Shown in pieces: positions 8,563 to 17,684 of a stretch of 58,348 nucleotides of DNA. The position numbers and the translations under genes were made by a program. This stretch comes from an uncultured Muribaculaceae bacterium (GTDB lineage Bacteria; Bacteroidota; Bacteroidia; Bacteroidales; Muribaculaceae): positions 1 through 58,348 of the forward strand of contig CALUMJ010000010.1 of assembly GCA_944321715.1 (NCBI GenBank), read 5' to 3'. The notes under the pieces were generated by a model. It searched no databases. It was not told where the DNA came from and was given only the letters and a program-made list of their open reading frames with translations. Every line of letters starts with the position of its first letter. Position 1 is the first letter of the stretch.

Positions 8563-9567
8563 ATGCCCAAAAAGAACATAAAAAACACCCGGCAACAAAC
8601 TATAATATTCGACAGCGACGACTTCACACCGCCCGAAGAGAGCATGGATGCCGACGAACCCGATGACGAACCGCAATTTGCATTCGGCAACGACTCCACT
8701 GCTCCTGCCGACGATGCCATGCGCTTCATCAGCTTCGGCAGTGGCAGCAGTGGCAATTGCGCCTACATTGGAACCGCCACAGCCGGGCTGCTCATTGATG
8801 CCGGCATCGATGCCACCAAGGTATTTGAAGTCCTTGCCGACAACGGAGTGACGCCAGAGATGGTCAAGGGGGTGTGCCTCACGCACGACCATGGCGACCA
8901 TGTGCGATATGTTTACCAGATTGTGAGGCGACACCGCCACATACGCATATATTGCACCCCGCGGACATTAGGCGGCATCCTGCGCCGCCACAGCATCTCG
9001 CGCCGCATAAAGGACTACCACGAGGCCATATTCAAGGAAATTCCGTTCACACTTGCCGGAATGACACTGACGGCATTTGACGTGTCGCACGACGGTACCG
9101 ACAATGCTGGCTTCATGGTGGAATACGCCGGCAGCCGCTTTGTCGTGGCCACCGACATGGGCATTATCACGCCTCGTGCCGACTTCTACATGAAGCAGGC
9201 CAACTACCTGATGATTGAATCGAACTACGACGACACAATGCTCACCAACGGCCCGTACAAGGAATACCTTAAAGCCCGCATTCGCAACGCCACCGGCCAC
9301 TTAGACAATCGCGTGGCAGCTCGCTTCGTCGCCGACAATTACTCTCCCGACCTGAAATATGTGTTCTTGTGCCACTTGAGCCACGACAACAACACGCCCG
9401 ATGTAGCCACAAACGAAATGCGTACAGCACTCGAAGCGCGCAATGTGACCGTGGGCAAGGGCGAAGGCACACTCAGCGACCGAGCCAAAGACGTGCAAGT
9501 GGTTGCACTGCCCCGCTTCGACCCTTCGCTATGGTTCGTCCTGCGCCATCACAGCTACATAATCTGA
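8563..9567 (+). CDS. metallo-beta-lactamase-fold hydrolase (YycJ/WalJ-like)
   Basis: A 334-residue MBL-fold protein. From residue 53 it runs MRFISFGSGSSGNCAYIG, the typical start of the YycJ/WalJ group, then the metal-binding motif THDHGDH, then FDVSHDGTDNAGFMVE and VATDMG, and near the end FLCHLSHDNNTP with further metal-binding histidines. YycJ-like proteins are proposed 5'-exonucleases or wall-associated hydrolases; exact substrate is unknown here. An acidic 52-residue N-terminal extension precedes the fold; starting at M53 is the alternative, but the upstream ATG is only 3 bp past the methyltransferase stop, so I keep it. Confidence 0.85.
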   Translation: MPKKNIKNTRQQTIIFDSDDFTPPEESMDADEPDDEPQFAFGNDSTAPADDAMRFISFGSGSSGNCAYIGTATAGLLIDAGIDATKVFEVLADNGVTPEMVKGVCLTHDHGDHVRYVYQIVRRHRHIRIYCTPRTLGGILRRHSISRRIKDYHEAIFKEIPFTLAGMTLTAFDVSHDGTDNAGFMVEYAGSRFVVATDMGIITPRADFYMKQANYLMIESNYDDTMLTNGPYKEYLKARIRNATGHLDNRVAARFVADNYSPDLKYVFLCHLSHDNNTPDVATNEMRTALEARNVTVGKGEGTLSDRAKDVQVVALPRFDPSLWFVLRHHSYII

Positions 9568-9636
9568 ACAATGAACAATGGAAAACGCACCACACTGTGT
9601 CTATTTGCGCCATTGCAGATTTGATTACATTTATAT

Positions 9637-9950
9637 TTTTGTAGAGCCGTCATACCATGGCGGCTCGACGACAGCCCGATTATGACCGTAATATACTGTA
9701 AATGTGGCAGTAACGAGGGCATATCAAAATTGGCAGAACCCACCTCGTAGGGACGCACGGCTCGTGCGTCCGTGTGCCGTAATGTGCTATTAAATCACTA
9801 TGTTTCAGCCTAATATGCACCTATTTGCGCAGCGGACGCACGAGCCGTGCGTCCCTACAAAATTACGCAAATCTGCATTTTGATACACCTCTACATAATT
9901 GCCTGCCAGTAATTGCTGATTGTTTTAGACATTGCTGTTTTGCCCCACAG
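9637..9950. repeat. type 2 palindromic repeat carrying a nested type 1 copy (copy B)
   Basis: The left half (about 9637-9714) has GTAGAGCCGTCATACCATGG and GGCTCGACGAC, the type 2 palindrome arm. A complete type 1 element (9715-9891, ends GAGGGCATATCAAAAT / ATTTTGATACACCTC) follows. After it comes the usual type 2 right segment (TACATAATTGCCTGCCAGTA to about 9950). This reads as a type 1 element inserted into a type 2 element. It fills the 485-bp gap between two converging genes. Confidence 0.7.
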
Positions 9951-9967
9951 ACAACGATTAAATTATC

Positions 9968-10002
9968 AAAAAAACTCCGCCGGATTCGTAAACCCGACGG
10001 AG
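9968..10002 (-). terminator. rho-independent terminator after the T9SS cargo gene
   Basis: On the minus strand CTCCGTCGG and CCGGCGGAG form a stem around a 10-nt loop (GTTTACGAAT), followed by seven T. It ends the transcript of the secreted protein at 10053-11504. Confidence 0.8.
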
Positions 10003-10052
10003 CTAAAATCATCAACTGAATTGTCAATTATCAATTGTCCTTTGTCAATTGT

Positions 10053-11504
10053 TTACTTAACAATTACCTTTTGTGCCTTGCCGTCAACCTTAACTACATA
10101 TATGCCAGTCGAGCAAGCTATGTTGGTCAAGTCGCCCTTTTCAATCAGCGCACCGGCAATGTTGTAAACCTCAACATCGTTTGCATCGCCAACAATGATG
10201 ATTTCACCGTCACCACCGATAGCTTTTGCACCCTCTTCGGCTGCAACGTTGCCAACGCTTACGCTACCGCCAACTTCGCCAGAGATAGTTATTTCAGCAA
10301 TTTCCCATGTAGGAGCTGCGGTAGTTGTGCTTTCATAGCGGAATGCAAGACGCACCTTGTTGCCAACAAAGTCAGACAAGTCAACGGGGTCGGTTGTGAA
10401 CTCATTCCAGTTATTACCAACAGGGCGATTAGTTGCCTCAAGTTGAGTCCAATCGGCCGTGGTAACATTGTCGATATAATTCTTCGAAATCATAATCTGG
10501 CAGTAATCCTCAATGTCGTTACCGTTCAGAAAATTGACAATTTCGACAACTTGCAATTCAGCCTTGCCAGCTGTTGTCAGGTCGATTTCGGGAGATACGG
10601 CCCAGCTTTCGCTTTCTTTATTACCACCAACGTATGCACTGGCTTTCAATTGACCATAACCTTCATCCCACGTCCATACATAAGACAATTCTCCAAGGTT
10701 GACATCTTGGAACGTGTAACCACCGTTCGATTCCTCGAAGTCTTCGCCATAGAACAAGTTCGATATAGTATATGTAGCTTCGGCAACTGCGCTCACTGTG
10801 CCATCGAGTTCAGCAATAGCCTTGATAGTAGTTGTTTCTGCTACTTCAATAGGAGCGGTGTATTCTGTCGAAGAAGTGGTAGGCTCGTCACCATTGACAG
10901 TGTAGTAAATTTTAGCACCTTCTGCTGCTGACAATGCCACAGTTTGAGCTTCGTAATAAACACCGCCTTCGATTGAGAAAGTAGGAGCCGGAACCACCGT
11001 TTCACCGCTGCTCGCTTCATAAGTGAGAACTATCTGTGCGATGCCTACTTGGTTGCTTTGGCTGCTGAATTGAATTCTCAATGCTTTTGTTCCAGTAGGA
11101 AGGGCATTGTCCTCTAAGCTAAAGTTGTCGCTTGAAGTTTCAGTATCTGTAAACAAAACGCCATCGACGCTGTATTGCAATGTTGCTGTTTGCGCCTTGG
11201 TTGTCCATTGCTTCAAAGTTACGGCAACACCTGTGATGTTGTAACTATTAATATCATTCAGCGCAACTGTCACATCACCACCTTTCGTGACAGGGCAATC
11301 AGTAAGCGTAGTCGATTGCTTATTAGCGCTCGCAAATGTAACTGTTGCTACATCAAAAGTAACCACATGTTCAGAGTAACCGCTCTCCCATTCTTCTGCT
11401 CCATCAAAATTCCAGCCTACAAAATCCAATGTCGCTGTTTCGGCAAATGCGGCCATTGTTGACATTGTCAAGAATGCCATTAAAGAAAGTAAAATTTTTT
11501 TCAT
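10053..11504 (-). CDS. secreted T9SS cargo protein with chitobiase-C-like and jelly-roll domains
   Basis: A 483-residue exported protein. The signal peptide is MKKILLSLMAFLTMSTMAAFA. Residues about 25-165 form a beta-rich domain. About 175-245 (PAPTFSIEGGVYYEAQTVAL and YYTVNGDEPTTSSTEYTAPI) is a chitobiase/hexosaminidase C-terminal-like Ig domain. About 250-400 resembles a cleaved-adhesin jelly roll (FYGEDFEESNGGYTF, WAVSPEIDL). The last 70 residues are a type A T9SS sorting domain (VEVYNIAGALIEKGDL, ACSTGIYVVKVDG, KVIVK). Thus it should cross the outer membrane through T9SS and stay on the surface or be released. No catalytic motif is evident. Monocistronic, with its own terminator. Confidence 0.85.
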   Translation of the reverse strand: MKKILLSLMAFLTMSTMAAFAETATLDFVGWNFDGAEEWESGYSEHVVTFDVATVTFASANKQSTTLTDCPVTKGGDVTVALNDINSYNITGVAVTLKQWTTKAQTATLQYSVDGVLFTDTETSSDNFSLEDNALPTGTKALRIQFSSQSNQVGIAQIVLTYEASSGETVVPAPTFSIEGGVYYEAQTVALSAAEGAKIYYTVNGDEPTTSSTEYTAPIEVAETTTIKAIAELDGTVSAVAEATYTISNLFYGEDFEESNGGYTFQDVNLGELSYVWTWDEGYGQLKASAYVGGNKESESWAVSPEIDLTTAGKAELQVVEIVNFLNGNDIEDYCQIMISKNYIDNVTTADWTQLEATNRPVGNNWNEFTTDPVDLSDFVGNKVRLAFRYESTTTAAPTWEIAEITISGEVGGSVSVGNVAAEEGAKAIGGDGEIIIVGDANDVEVYNIAGALIEKGDLTNIACSTGIYVVKVDGKAQKVIVK

Positions 11505-11724
11505 ACTAATGAGTTTTTAGTTAATAATTCGTTTGAGCAGAGTTAATGCTCTGCAATGACAAAGATAAACATTTTATCGACATTCTGTGATAACAAAGCG
11601 GTAAAATATCGCCCATTTTCGCTGAGTAACCGCTAAACATTGTTAACGCCACACACCAGCAGCCAGAACCGTAGAGCCGAAGCTATATTTTGACATACCC
11701 TCGACACTAAAAGGCCGTAATGTA

Positions 11725-11917
11725 GGGGGGTATCAAAATAGCGATGTCTGGAACAATCAGCATTAAAGACAGGCAATTATGTAGAGCCGTCATATTATGG
11801 AGGCTCGTTACTACCACATTTACAACATATTACGGTTGCATTCAAGCTGTCATTGAGCCGCCATGATATGACGGCTCTACAACAAAGTAAATGTATTTGC
11901 TATTTTGACATACATCT
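11725..11917. repeat. palindromic mobile repeat, type 2, copy C
   Basis: Starts GGGGGGTATCAAAATAGCGA and ends TATTTTGACATACATC. Interior arms are TGTAGAGCCGTCATATTATG and its near-complement GATATGACGGCTCTACA. A leftover end (TTTGACATACCCTC, about 11692-11705) lies just before it. It occupies most of the 587-bp gap 11505-12091, whose remainder holds only the lipoprotein promoter. Confidence 0.75.
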
Positions 11918-11992
11918 ATAAATGGATTTGTATGACACAGCCCTGCATGAGATATGTTCCGGCAATTGGCGAAAAAAATAGCCTGCTATTTT

Positions 11993-12023
11993 TTTGCATT
12001 GCGCTCGCCTTGCACTATATTTG
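11993..12023 (+). promoter_or_regulatory. Bacteroidetes-type promoter for the lipoprotein gene
   Basis: TTTG at 11993-11996 and TATATTTG at 12016-12023 with 19 bp between them match the -33/-7 consensus very well. The ATG is about 68 bp downstream. Confidence 0.75.
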
Positions 12024-12091
12024 CACTAAATTGAATTTAATAGCCCAAATTAACATATCTACAATATTATACTTATATAAATCAGAAATCG

Positions 12092-12724
12092 ATGAAACAG
12101 TATTTGAAACTATTCGGCGCACTAATCGTTACCGCATTGGTGGCAACGGCTTGCAGCAACGATGACGACCAACCGACAACCTACACAATGCGCGCCAACG
12201 ACGGCCGCACAATCACCATAACATCGGCAGTAGAGCAATATGCCACCGAAGCCGACTTCGTGAAACTGCTGAGCGGCACCGACCTGGTACTGCCCTCCGA
12301 CGAGGTGCGCAGCGGCACCGACGTGACTACCGAGCGCGACACCGTGTATGGCTACGACGGCGAGCCATACTTGCTCAACGATGTGTGGCAACAGGTTATG
12401 CTGGGCAGCTGGTGCACTCGCTACGGACTTGAAGCTGGCAAGAAATACCTGCTCAACTTCAAGCGCGTCACCAAGTATATACCTTGCACTTATAGCCAAA
12501 TAATAGTGAAAGGCTCATACCTCCCCACCGACCTGCGAATGGGATACTACAACGGCAGCGTGGGCTACACAGTGTCGGACGAGAACACGGGCGGCAAATA
12601 TGAGGGCTACACCATGATTGCCGTGATGGGCTATGACATCGACGGCAACGTGGTCAACATCCACTACCCCTGCGAGCCGTCGGAACTGCGCTGGCAATAT
12701 TTCACCCTCGAAACTGCCAATTAA
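12092..12724 (+). CDS. predicted lipoprotein of unknown function
   Basis: A 210-residue lipoprotein. Residues 1-21 are a signal peptide with lipobox ending ALVATAC (lipidated C21), followed by SNDDD, an acidic tail that in Bacteroidetes is compatible with export to the outer membrane. The rest is a mixed beta domain rich in Tyr, Gly and Asp with no motif I recognise. It has a good promoter directly upstream and no partner gene on its strand. Confidence 0.75.
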   Translation: MKQYLKLFGALIVTALVATACSNDDDQPTTYTMRANDGRTITITSAVEQYATEADFVKLLSGTDLVLPSDEVRSGTDVTTERDTVYGYDGEPYLLNDVWQQVMLGSWCTRYGLEAGKKYLLNFKRVTKYIPCTYSQIIVKGSYLPTDLRMGYYNGSVGYTVSDENTGGKYEGYTMIAVMGYDIDGNVVNIHYPCEPSELRWQYFTLETAN

Positions 12725-12744
12725 CCGCCCACACAACAAGCCTC

Positions 12745-12983
12745 ATAGTGCATCAAAATGCAGATTTGTGCAATTTCGTAGGGACGCACGGCCCGTGCGT
12801 CCGTGTGCTGCAAGGTGCTATTAAGTTACTATATTTCAACCTGATATATACCTATTGGCGTAGCGGACGCACGAGCCGTGCGTCCCTACGAACCAGATTG
12901 ATGCTAATTTTGATACACCCTCTACACAATTGCCTGTCTGTAATGCTGATTGTTTCAGCCTTCGCTATTTTGATACACCCCCT
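12745..12983. repeat. palindromic mobile repeat, type 1 core with type 2 right end, copy D
   Basis: Left end GTGCATCAAAATGCAG, type 1 arms CGTAGGGACGCACGGCCCGT and CGGACGCACGAGCCGTGCGT, type 1 right end ATTTTGATACACCCTC (to 12922), then a type 2 right tail (TACACAATTGCCTGTCTGTA) ending in a second ATTTTGATACACCCC (to 12982). The doubled right end again indicates nesting of type 1 within type 2. Confidence 0.75.
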
Positions 12984-13021
12984 ACATAACACCCCAGCAC
13001 GGCATCTCGGCGACGTGGCAA

Positions 13022-14101
13022 TCAGCGGTCATGCTTGGTGTAGGCCGAAAATTCGCAGCCATACTGCTCCACGAGCATATTGTCCATTTCGTCGGCCTTG
13101 AAAGCGAAGTTGACGATGTTGCGGCGAATCTCATCGGCATACGCTTCGGTGATGTCGGCAAGGTGCAGACGATATGTGAGGTAAATCTGCCGTCCGTCAA
13201 TGCCTATCTTATAGGGCGAAAAATCGGTGCTGAGCATATAATCGAGCACACGTTCCACTTCCTTTTTAGGCAACAAGTTGATTGGCGACACCATGAAAAG
13301 GTATGTACCGCTGTTGACAAATATGCGTATTTCCGAGCTCCCCTTGTGGAACAACCAAGCCTCGTAACCGTCACGCGCCAGCACCGGGTTGATGCCCATC
13401 TGCTCAATGGCATCCTCGCAAAACTCGGCCAGCGGCGAATAATGCCGCTCGTCAAACACGCCCTCGGGCAATTGCTCGCCGCACGACGGGCAATACTCAT
13501 CGACATCGGCTATAAGCTCGTCGCAACTGGGGCATTGCACATGGAACGTGTCACGAGCCATTCCGCCGACCGATTCAAGCACCTTGCGCAACGACTCGAT
13601 GCGTATGCCGAAGCCCATGTTGTCGGCATTTGTAAATTTGCTCACCGTTATGCCCACCACCTCGTCGCGGTCGTTGAATATGGGGCCGCCCGAGTTTCCG
13701 GGGTTGACGGCGGCATCGGTCTGTATGTAGTATTGCCCCTCCATCAGCTGCTTAGGTGCCGACACAGTGCCTTCGGTCACCGTGAACGGCATGCCATACG
13801 GGTATCCCGCCACACGTATTTTGCCGCCGATGGCAAGCGAGTCGTCGCTGGCAAGCGAGAGGTCGGGCAGGTGCGAGAAATCATGCTCGACCGCCAGCAA
13901 GGCGATGTCTAAGTCGGCATTCACCAGCACCACCCGCGCCAAATAGGGATTACGTTCGCTGTCATGCACCGCCACCGAGTGGTAGCCGGCCACTACATGG
14001 TAATTAGTCACAAACAGGTCGTAAGACTTCAAATAAAAACAACTGCCCGAACCGCCGGCATGCGTCACCTTGAAAACAAGGCTATATATACTGTTTTCCA
14101 T
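13022..14101 (-). CDS. cytoplasmic trypsin-like serine protease with zinc ribbon and YbjN-like C-terminus
   Basis: A 359-residue S1/HtrA-type protease without signal peptide. The catalytic triad is H35 (TNYHVV), D65 (ADLDIALL) and S137 (NPGNSGGP). There is no PDZ domain. Instead a zinc ribbon follows (C190/C193 and C204/C207, CPSC...CPSCGEQLP), and then about 130 residues that look like a YbjN-type regulatory fold (IRIFVNSGTYLFMVSPINLL). The ATG at 14101 is used, since the longer frame needs TTG. The gene is 21 bp downstream of another minus-strand gene, so they are likely cotranscribed. Location inside the cell and lack of PDZ set it apart from periplasmic DegP. Confidence 0.8.
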   Translation of the reverse strand: MENSIYSLVFKVTHAGGSGSCFYLKSYDLFVTNYHVVAGYHSVAVHDSERNPYLARVVLVNADLDIALLAVEHDFSHLPDLSLASDDSLAIGGKIRVAGYPYGMPFTVTEGTVSAPKQLMEGQYYIQTDAAVNPGNSGGPIFNDRDEVVGITVSKFTNADNMGFGIRIESLRKVLESVGGMARDTFHVQCPSCDELIADVDEYCPSCGEQLPEGVFDERHYSPLAEFCEDAIEQMGINPVLARDGYEAWLFHKGSSEIRIFVNSGTYLFMVSPINLLPKKEVERVLDYMLSTDFSPYKIGIDGRQIYLTYRLHLADITEAYADEIRRNIVNFAFKADEMDNMLVEQYGCEFSAYTKHDR

Positions 14102-14122
14102 TATGCTCAAAATTTAAATTTC

Positions 14123-15304
14123 TCACTCGTTTTTCATATAATTTGGCAACCCGGCACCCGTCCACTTGTTTTGCAGCGACGACAATGCAGCCGCTTCTAT
14201 ATTGCCCTTCATTATGTTGTCGATTGCCTCGAACAGCGGCTTGCAAGCCTGTTCCATCGGCTGGCCGCTGGCATCTTTCAACGCCTTGCTCATCACCCGC
14301 TCCACCATCGAGGGCATGTCGTTGTAGTAATATGCTTCATAAAATATATAAAGCATACGCACCACAGCCCTTTCGTAGTCGTCTTGCTGTATCGAGGCTA
14401 TAGCATCGTCATACACGTTCTTGAGCAGTTCCTGCATATTCTGCAACGATGCGCTTCGGCGGCTCGACACCAACTTATCGACGTAATAAAGGTCACGGGC
14501 AAGCTCCTCCATCGGTGTCGCCAGCAGTTTTTTAAGGAAATCGGTCCCGCGTGCCACAAGTTCCTCGACAGGCAGCTCGGCATCCATCCCATTTATGGCA
14601 CGGTCGATGTCGTTTGCAAGTTGTCCTTGCGGGTTGGCAAAATGTGCAATCTGGTAGAATGTGGTATCAAGCACGTTCCACGAATATCCATACGCACGCA
14701 CCGCATTATAGTCGGCAATAGCCTTGAGCGTATCGTTGCCCACAGCCTGCAAGCCCTCATACACATATTCCACCGTCTTGGCAGGGTAAGGCTTCACTTT
14801 CGGCTCGTAGCAACGTGTCGCGCCAAACTTGGCGCAAAACTCGTCGTCGTAACGGTCGCCTATGCAACATATATTCTGCAACACGCCATATATTTTGTGG
14901 GGATGACTCTGCGCCAGCGCAGTGGTATAGCACATTTTAAGTCGGTCGCCCTGCTTCACGAATCGTGCCAGCAACAAGCGGTTGATATTCAGGTCGGCTA
15001 TCTGGCGCAACATGGCCACGCGCCCCTTTTGCGGCAGGTTCAGGAAATCGGCACTGATGCTCAGCTCGCTGGGTGTAATCACAATGTCAACCACAATCGA
15101 GCCGTGGGGAATGTGAAATTCAGTTCCCTGCTCATTGCCATACCTTGCCCGCGCGCCCTCATTGAGGTAATCAAGCAAGCTATGCAACGCCTCGACATAT
15201 TTTCCCGCTTCATACAGGGTTATACTCTGGTCATACAGTTCCCTGCGCACCGGTTTCTGCGTGGTATTGGCTACAGGAGTTATAAATGGCAATGTATTTT
15301 TCAT
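14123..15304 (-). CDS. hypothetical protein, YbjN-like N-terminal half and helical C-terminal half
   Basis: A 393-residue soluble protein I cannot assign to a named family. Residues about 20-50 (LYDQSITLYEAGKYVEALHSL) resemble one TPR unit. About 60-165 (VDIVITPSELSISADFLNLP, INRLLLARFVKQGDRLKMCY) resemble the YbjN/type III chaperone-like fold also suspected in the neighbouring protease. From about 170 to the end it is mostly alpha-helical. It precedes the protease gene by 21 bp on the same strand and is divergent from the TPR-TIR operon. The shared fold and adjacency suggest a partner or regulator of the protease. Confidence 0.6.
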   Translation of the reverse strand: MKNTLPFITPVANTTQKPVRRELYDQSITLYEAGKYVEALHSLLDYLNEGARARYGNEQGTEFHIPHGSIVVDIVITPSELSISADFLNLPQKGRVAMLRQIADLNINRLLLARFVKQGDRLKMCYTTALAQSHPHKIYGVLQNICCIGDRYDDEFCAKFGATRCYEPKVKPYPAKTVEYVYEGLQAVGNDTLKAIADYNAVRAYGYSWNVLDTTFYQIAHFANPQGQLANDIDRAINGMDAELPVEELVARGTDFLKKLLATPMEELARDLYYVDKLVSSRRSASLQNMQELLKNVYDDAIASIQQDDYERAVVRMLYIFYEAYYYNDMPSMVERVMSKALKDASGQPMEQACKPLFEAIDNIMKGNIEAAALSSLQNKWTGAGLPNYMKNE

Positions 15305-15569
15305 AAGCTGTCGCTAATATTAATGGTAAATAGATATTGCAAGTTAAGAAATATATGCCATTGCAGCCAACGTTCGCCCTTAAAAGTTGTTAACTGCCAT
15401 CGTGCAGCAAAACCGTGACGCTACAACATCCTCCAATTTGTAGCACTACCTATCAACAATAAATTTGTTTTGCAGGAACAGCGGCCGATAACTATGCATA
15501 GACAGTTTCGCGCCCTGCTGCATACGCAATTTTTTAGCGTGATGACTGCCGATTGCGGCAGAAAAGCAC

Positions 15570-15577
15570 TATATTTG
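15570..15577 (+). promoter_or_regulatory. -7 promoter element for the TPR-TIR operon
   Basis: TATATTTG at 15570-15577 matches the Bacteroidetes -7 box, about 58 bp before the TPR-protein ATG. I do not see a clean TTTG at the ideal spacing. The rest of the 331-bp divergent gap (15305-15635) shows no gene. Confidence 0.5.
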
Positions 15578-15635
15578 CCGTTGCGGCGGGAGGTGTATCG
15601 CATCGGCCGCTACAAAGTTATCACATGCTATTACT

Positions 15636-17684
15636 ATGAATGTTTTACGTGGAATATTTCTATCGTTATTGATAATTGCATCGTGCGCTGCCGCCGCAGG
15701 GCAGACACAGCAAGGAGTGGCAAAAACCAAGGGGAAGCTCAATGCCGACGGCACTGTCACGCCGGGCAAAATGTTGCAAGGGGTGACTGTGAAAGTACAC
15801 GGACGCTCGGCAGTGCTCAGCAATGCGCAAGGCTCATTCTCATTTGTAGTGCCCGGCGGAAAATACATGCTCGAAACTGTAAAGAAAAATGGGTACCAGC
15901 TGACCGACCCCGACCTTACTTCGAGGCAATATACATTGTCGAGCAACCCGGTGATGGTAGTGCTTGAAACTCCCGACGAGCGCACCGACGACGAACTCGC
16001 CAACGAGCGCAAGATTCGCCGCAACCTGCAACGACAACTCATGCAGCGCGAGGACGAAATAGAGGCATTGCGCGAGGAAAACCGCATCACTCAAGAAGAA
16101 TACCGCAAACTGCTGCAAGAGCTATATGCGCAGCAAGAAACGAGCGAGAAACTAATCGCAAAAATGGTGCAATACTATTCAAGCATCGACTACGACCAGC
16201 TCGACGACTTCAACCGCCAGATAAGCGCATACATAATCAACGGCGACCTTGCACGTGCCGACTCGATGATAGCCTCGAAGGGCGACATCAACAGCCGCGT
16301 GGCGGCACTGAAGCAGCACCAGGCTGCCAATGCCGACGAGGCTGCCGAACTGGCACAACGACAGCAGGCATTGCAACAAAGCCAGGCCTATGCCCAAAAA
16401 GAGCTTGCCGACATAGCACAAGACTGCCACCACAAGTATGAAATATGCAAAATGCAATACCGAAACGACTCGGCTGCCTACTACATAGGACTCCGGGCCT
16501 CGTTAGACACTGCCAACGTGCAGTGGCAGCTCGATGCCGGAAGCTACATCAGCGAATACCTCGCCGATTACGACCGCGCGATGAAATTTTATCAATGCGC
16601 CCGCCGCAACGCCATGCCAAACTCGGCCGACGAAGCAGCCTGCTTGGATGCCATCGGCAGCGTTCACTATTTCAAGGCCGATTACACACAGGCCCTCGAA
16701 TATTGCCAGAGAGCCTTGGAAATACGCAAGAATGCACTCGGCATGCAAAATTCAGACGTGGCGAACAGCATTGCCCACATCGGACTCATCTATGACAGTT
16801 CAGGCGACAGCAACAAAGCCATGGGATGCATCGAGCAAGCCATCGGCATCGCACGGGAATTGCTCGGCGACAACAGCATTTCGGTCGCTACAATGATAGG
16901 AAACCTCGGCACCGTGCACGAAAGCCGCGGTGAATATGCCGAAGCTCTCGAATGCTTTGAAAAGCAACTTAACACAGTATTGGCCGAACGCGGAAATAAC
17001 GACCCTGCCGCAGCCCGCTGCTACAACAACATAGGCGTGGCATACTCGGCAAGCGGTGATTACACCCGGGCAATCGAGGCATACGGCAAAGCCCTCGACA
17101 TATTGACAGAAATATATGGCGGCGACCACCCTGAGATAGCAATAAACTACAACAATACAGGCGTGGCATACGCCCGCAGCGGCGACTATAACTCGGCACT
17201 TGAATATTTCACCAGAGCATTGGAATTGTCGAAGCACAGCGTCGGCGACAACCATCCATCCATAGCCATACGGCTCAACAATATCGGCGGTATATATTAT
17301 TACCAAGGCAAATATGCCGATGCCATGGAATGCTACATGCAGTCGCTCTCAATACGCGAGCGGCTGCTCGGAACGAAACACCCGAGCGTGGCCGAAAGCT
17401 ATTCAAGCATAGGCATGGCATATTGCGCCCTCAATGAATATGACAAAGCAATAGACTGCCACGACAGGGCCTACAACATATACTGCGCCACCATCGGAGC
17501 CGACCGCCCCGCTTCGGCGATGTGCCTTGTTGACAAGGGCGAAGCCCTATACCTACAGGGCAACAGCGACGAAGCCCGCAACTGTGTGGAAAAAGCGTTG
17601 AAGGTATTGGCACCACTCGGCGACAACAACCCAAATGTGACGTATGCCCGTGAATGGTTAGATAAAATAAACACTACAAAATAA
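15636..17684 (+). CDS. exported TPR protein (kinesin-light-chain-like repeats), partner of the TIR protein
   Basis: A 682-residue protein with signal peptide (MNVLRGIFLSLLIIASCAAAAG), hence periplasmic or outer-membrane facing. About residues 45-110 is a carboxypeptidase-regulatory-like beta domain (LQGVTVKVHG, PGGKYMLETVKKNGY). About 115-165 and 215-275 are coiled coils. From about 310 to 675 it is an array of TPRs with the 42-residue period of TPR_12/kinesin-light-chain repeats (AVAYSASGDYTRAIEAYGKA and similar). TPR arrays bind peptides or partner proteins. Its stop codon overlaps the TIR-gene ATG (TAATG), strong evidence for coupled translation. Together they suggest a periplasmic sensor feeding a cytoplasmic TIR effector. 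Confidence 0.85.
   Translation: MNVLRGIFLSLLIIASCAAAAGQTQQGVAKTKGKLNADGTVTPGKMLQGVTVKVHGRSAVLSNAQGSFSFVVPGGKYMLETVKKNGYQLTDPDLTSRQYTLSSNPVMVVLETPDERTDDELANERKIRRNLQRQLMQREDEIEALREENRITQEEYRKLLQELYAQQETSEKLIAKMVQYYSSIDYDQLDDFNRQISAYIINGDLARADSMIASKGDINSRVAALKQHQAANADEAAELAQRQQALQQSQAYAQKELADIAQDCHHKYEICKMQYRNDSAAYYIGLRASLDTANVQWQLDAGSYISEYLADYDRAMKFYQCARRNAMPNSADEAACLDAIGSVHYFKADYTQALEYCQRALEIRKNALGMQNSDVANSIAHIGLIYDSSGDSNKAMGCIEQAIGIARELLGDNSISVATMIGNLGTVHESRGEYAEALECFEKQLNTVLAERGNNDPAAARCYNNIGVAYSASGDYTRAIEAYGKALDILTEIYGGDHPEIAINYNNTGVAYARSGDYNSALEYFTRALELSKHSVGDNHPSIAIRLNNIGGIYYYQGKYADAMECYMQSLSIRERLLGTKHPSVAESYSSIGMAYCALNEYDKAIDCHDRAYNIYCATIGADRPASAMCLVDKGEALYLQGNSDEARNCVEKALKVLAPLGDNNPNVTYAREWLDKINTTK

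Noticed and set aside
13964-15418. 484-codon plus-strand frame opposite the YbjN-like gene
   Set aside because: Antisense shadow; composition rich in His, Cys and Arg and no recognisable fold.
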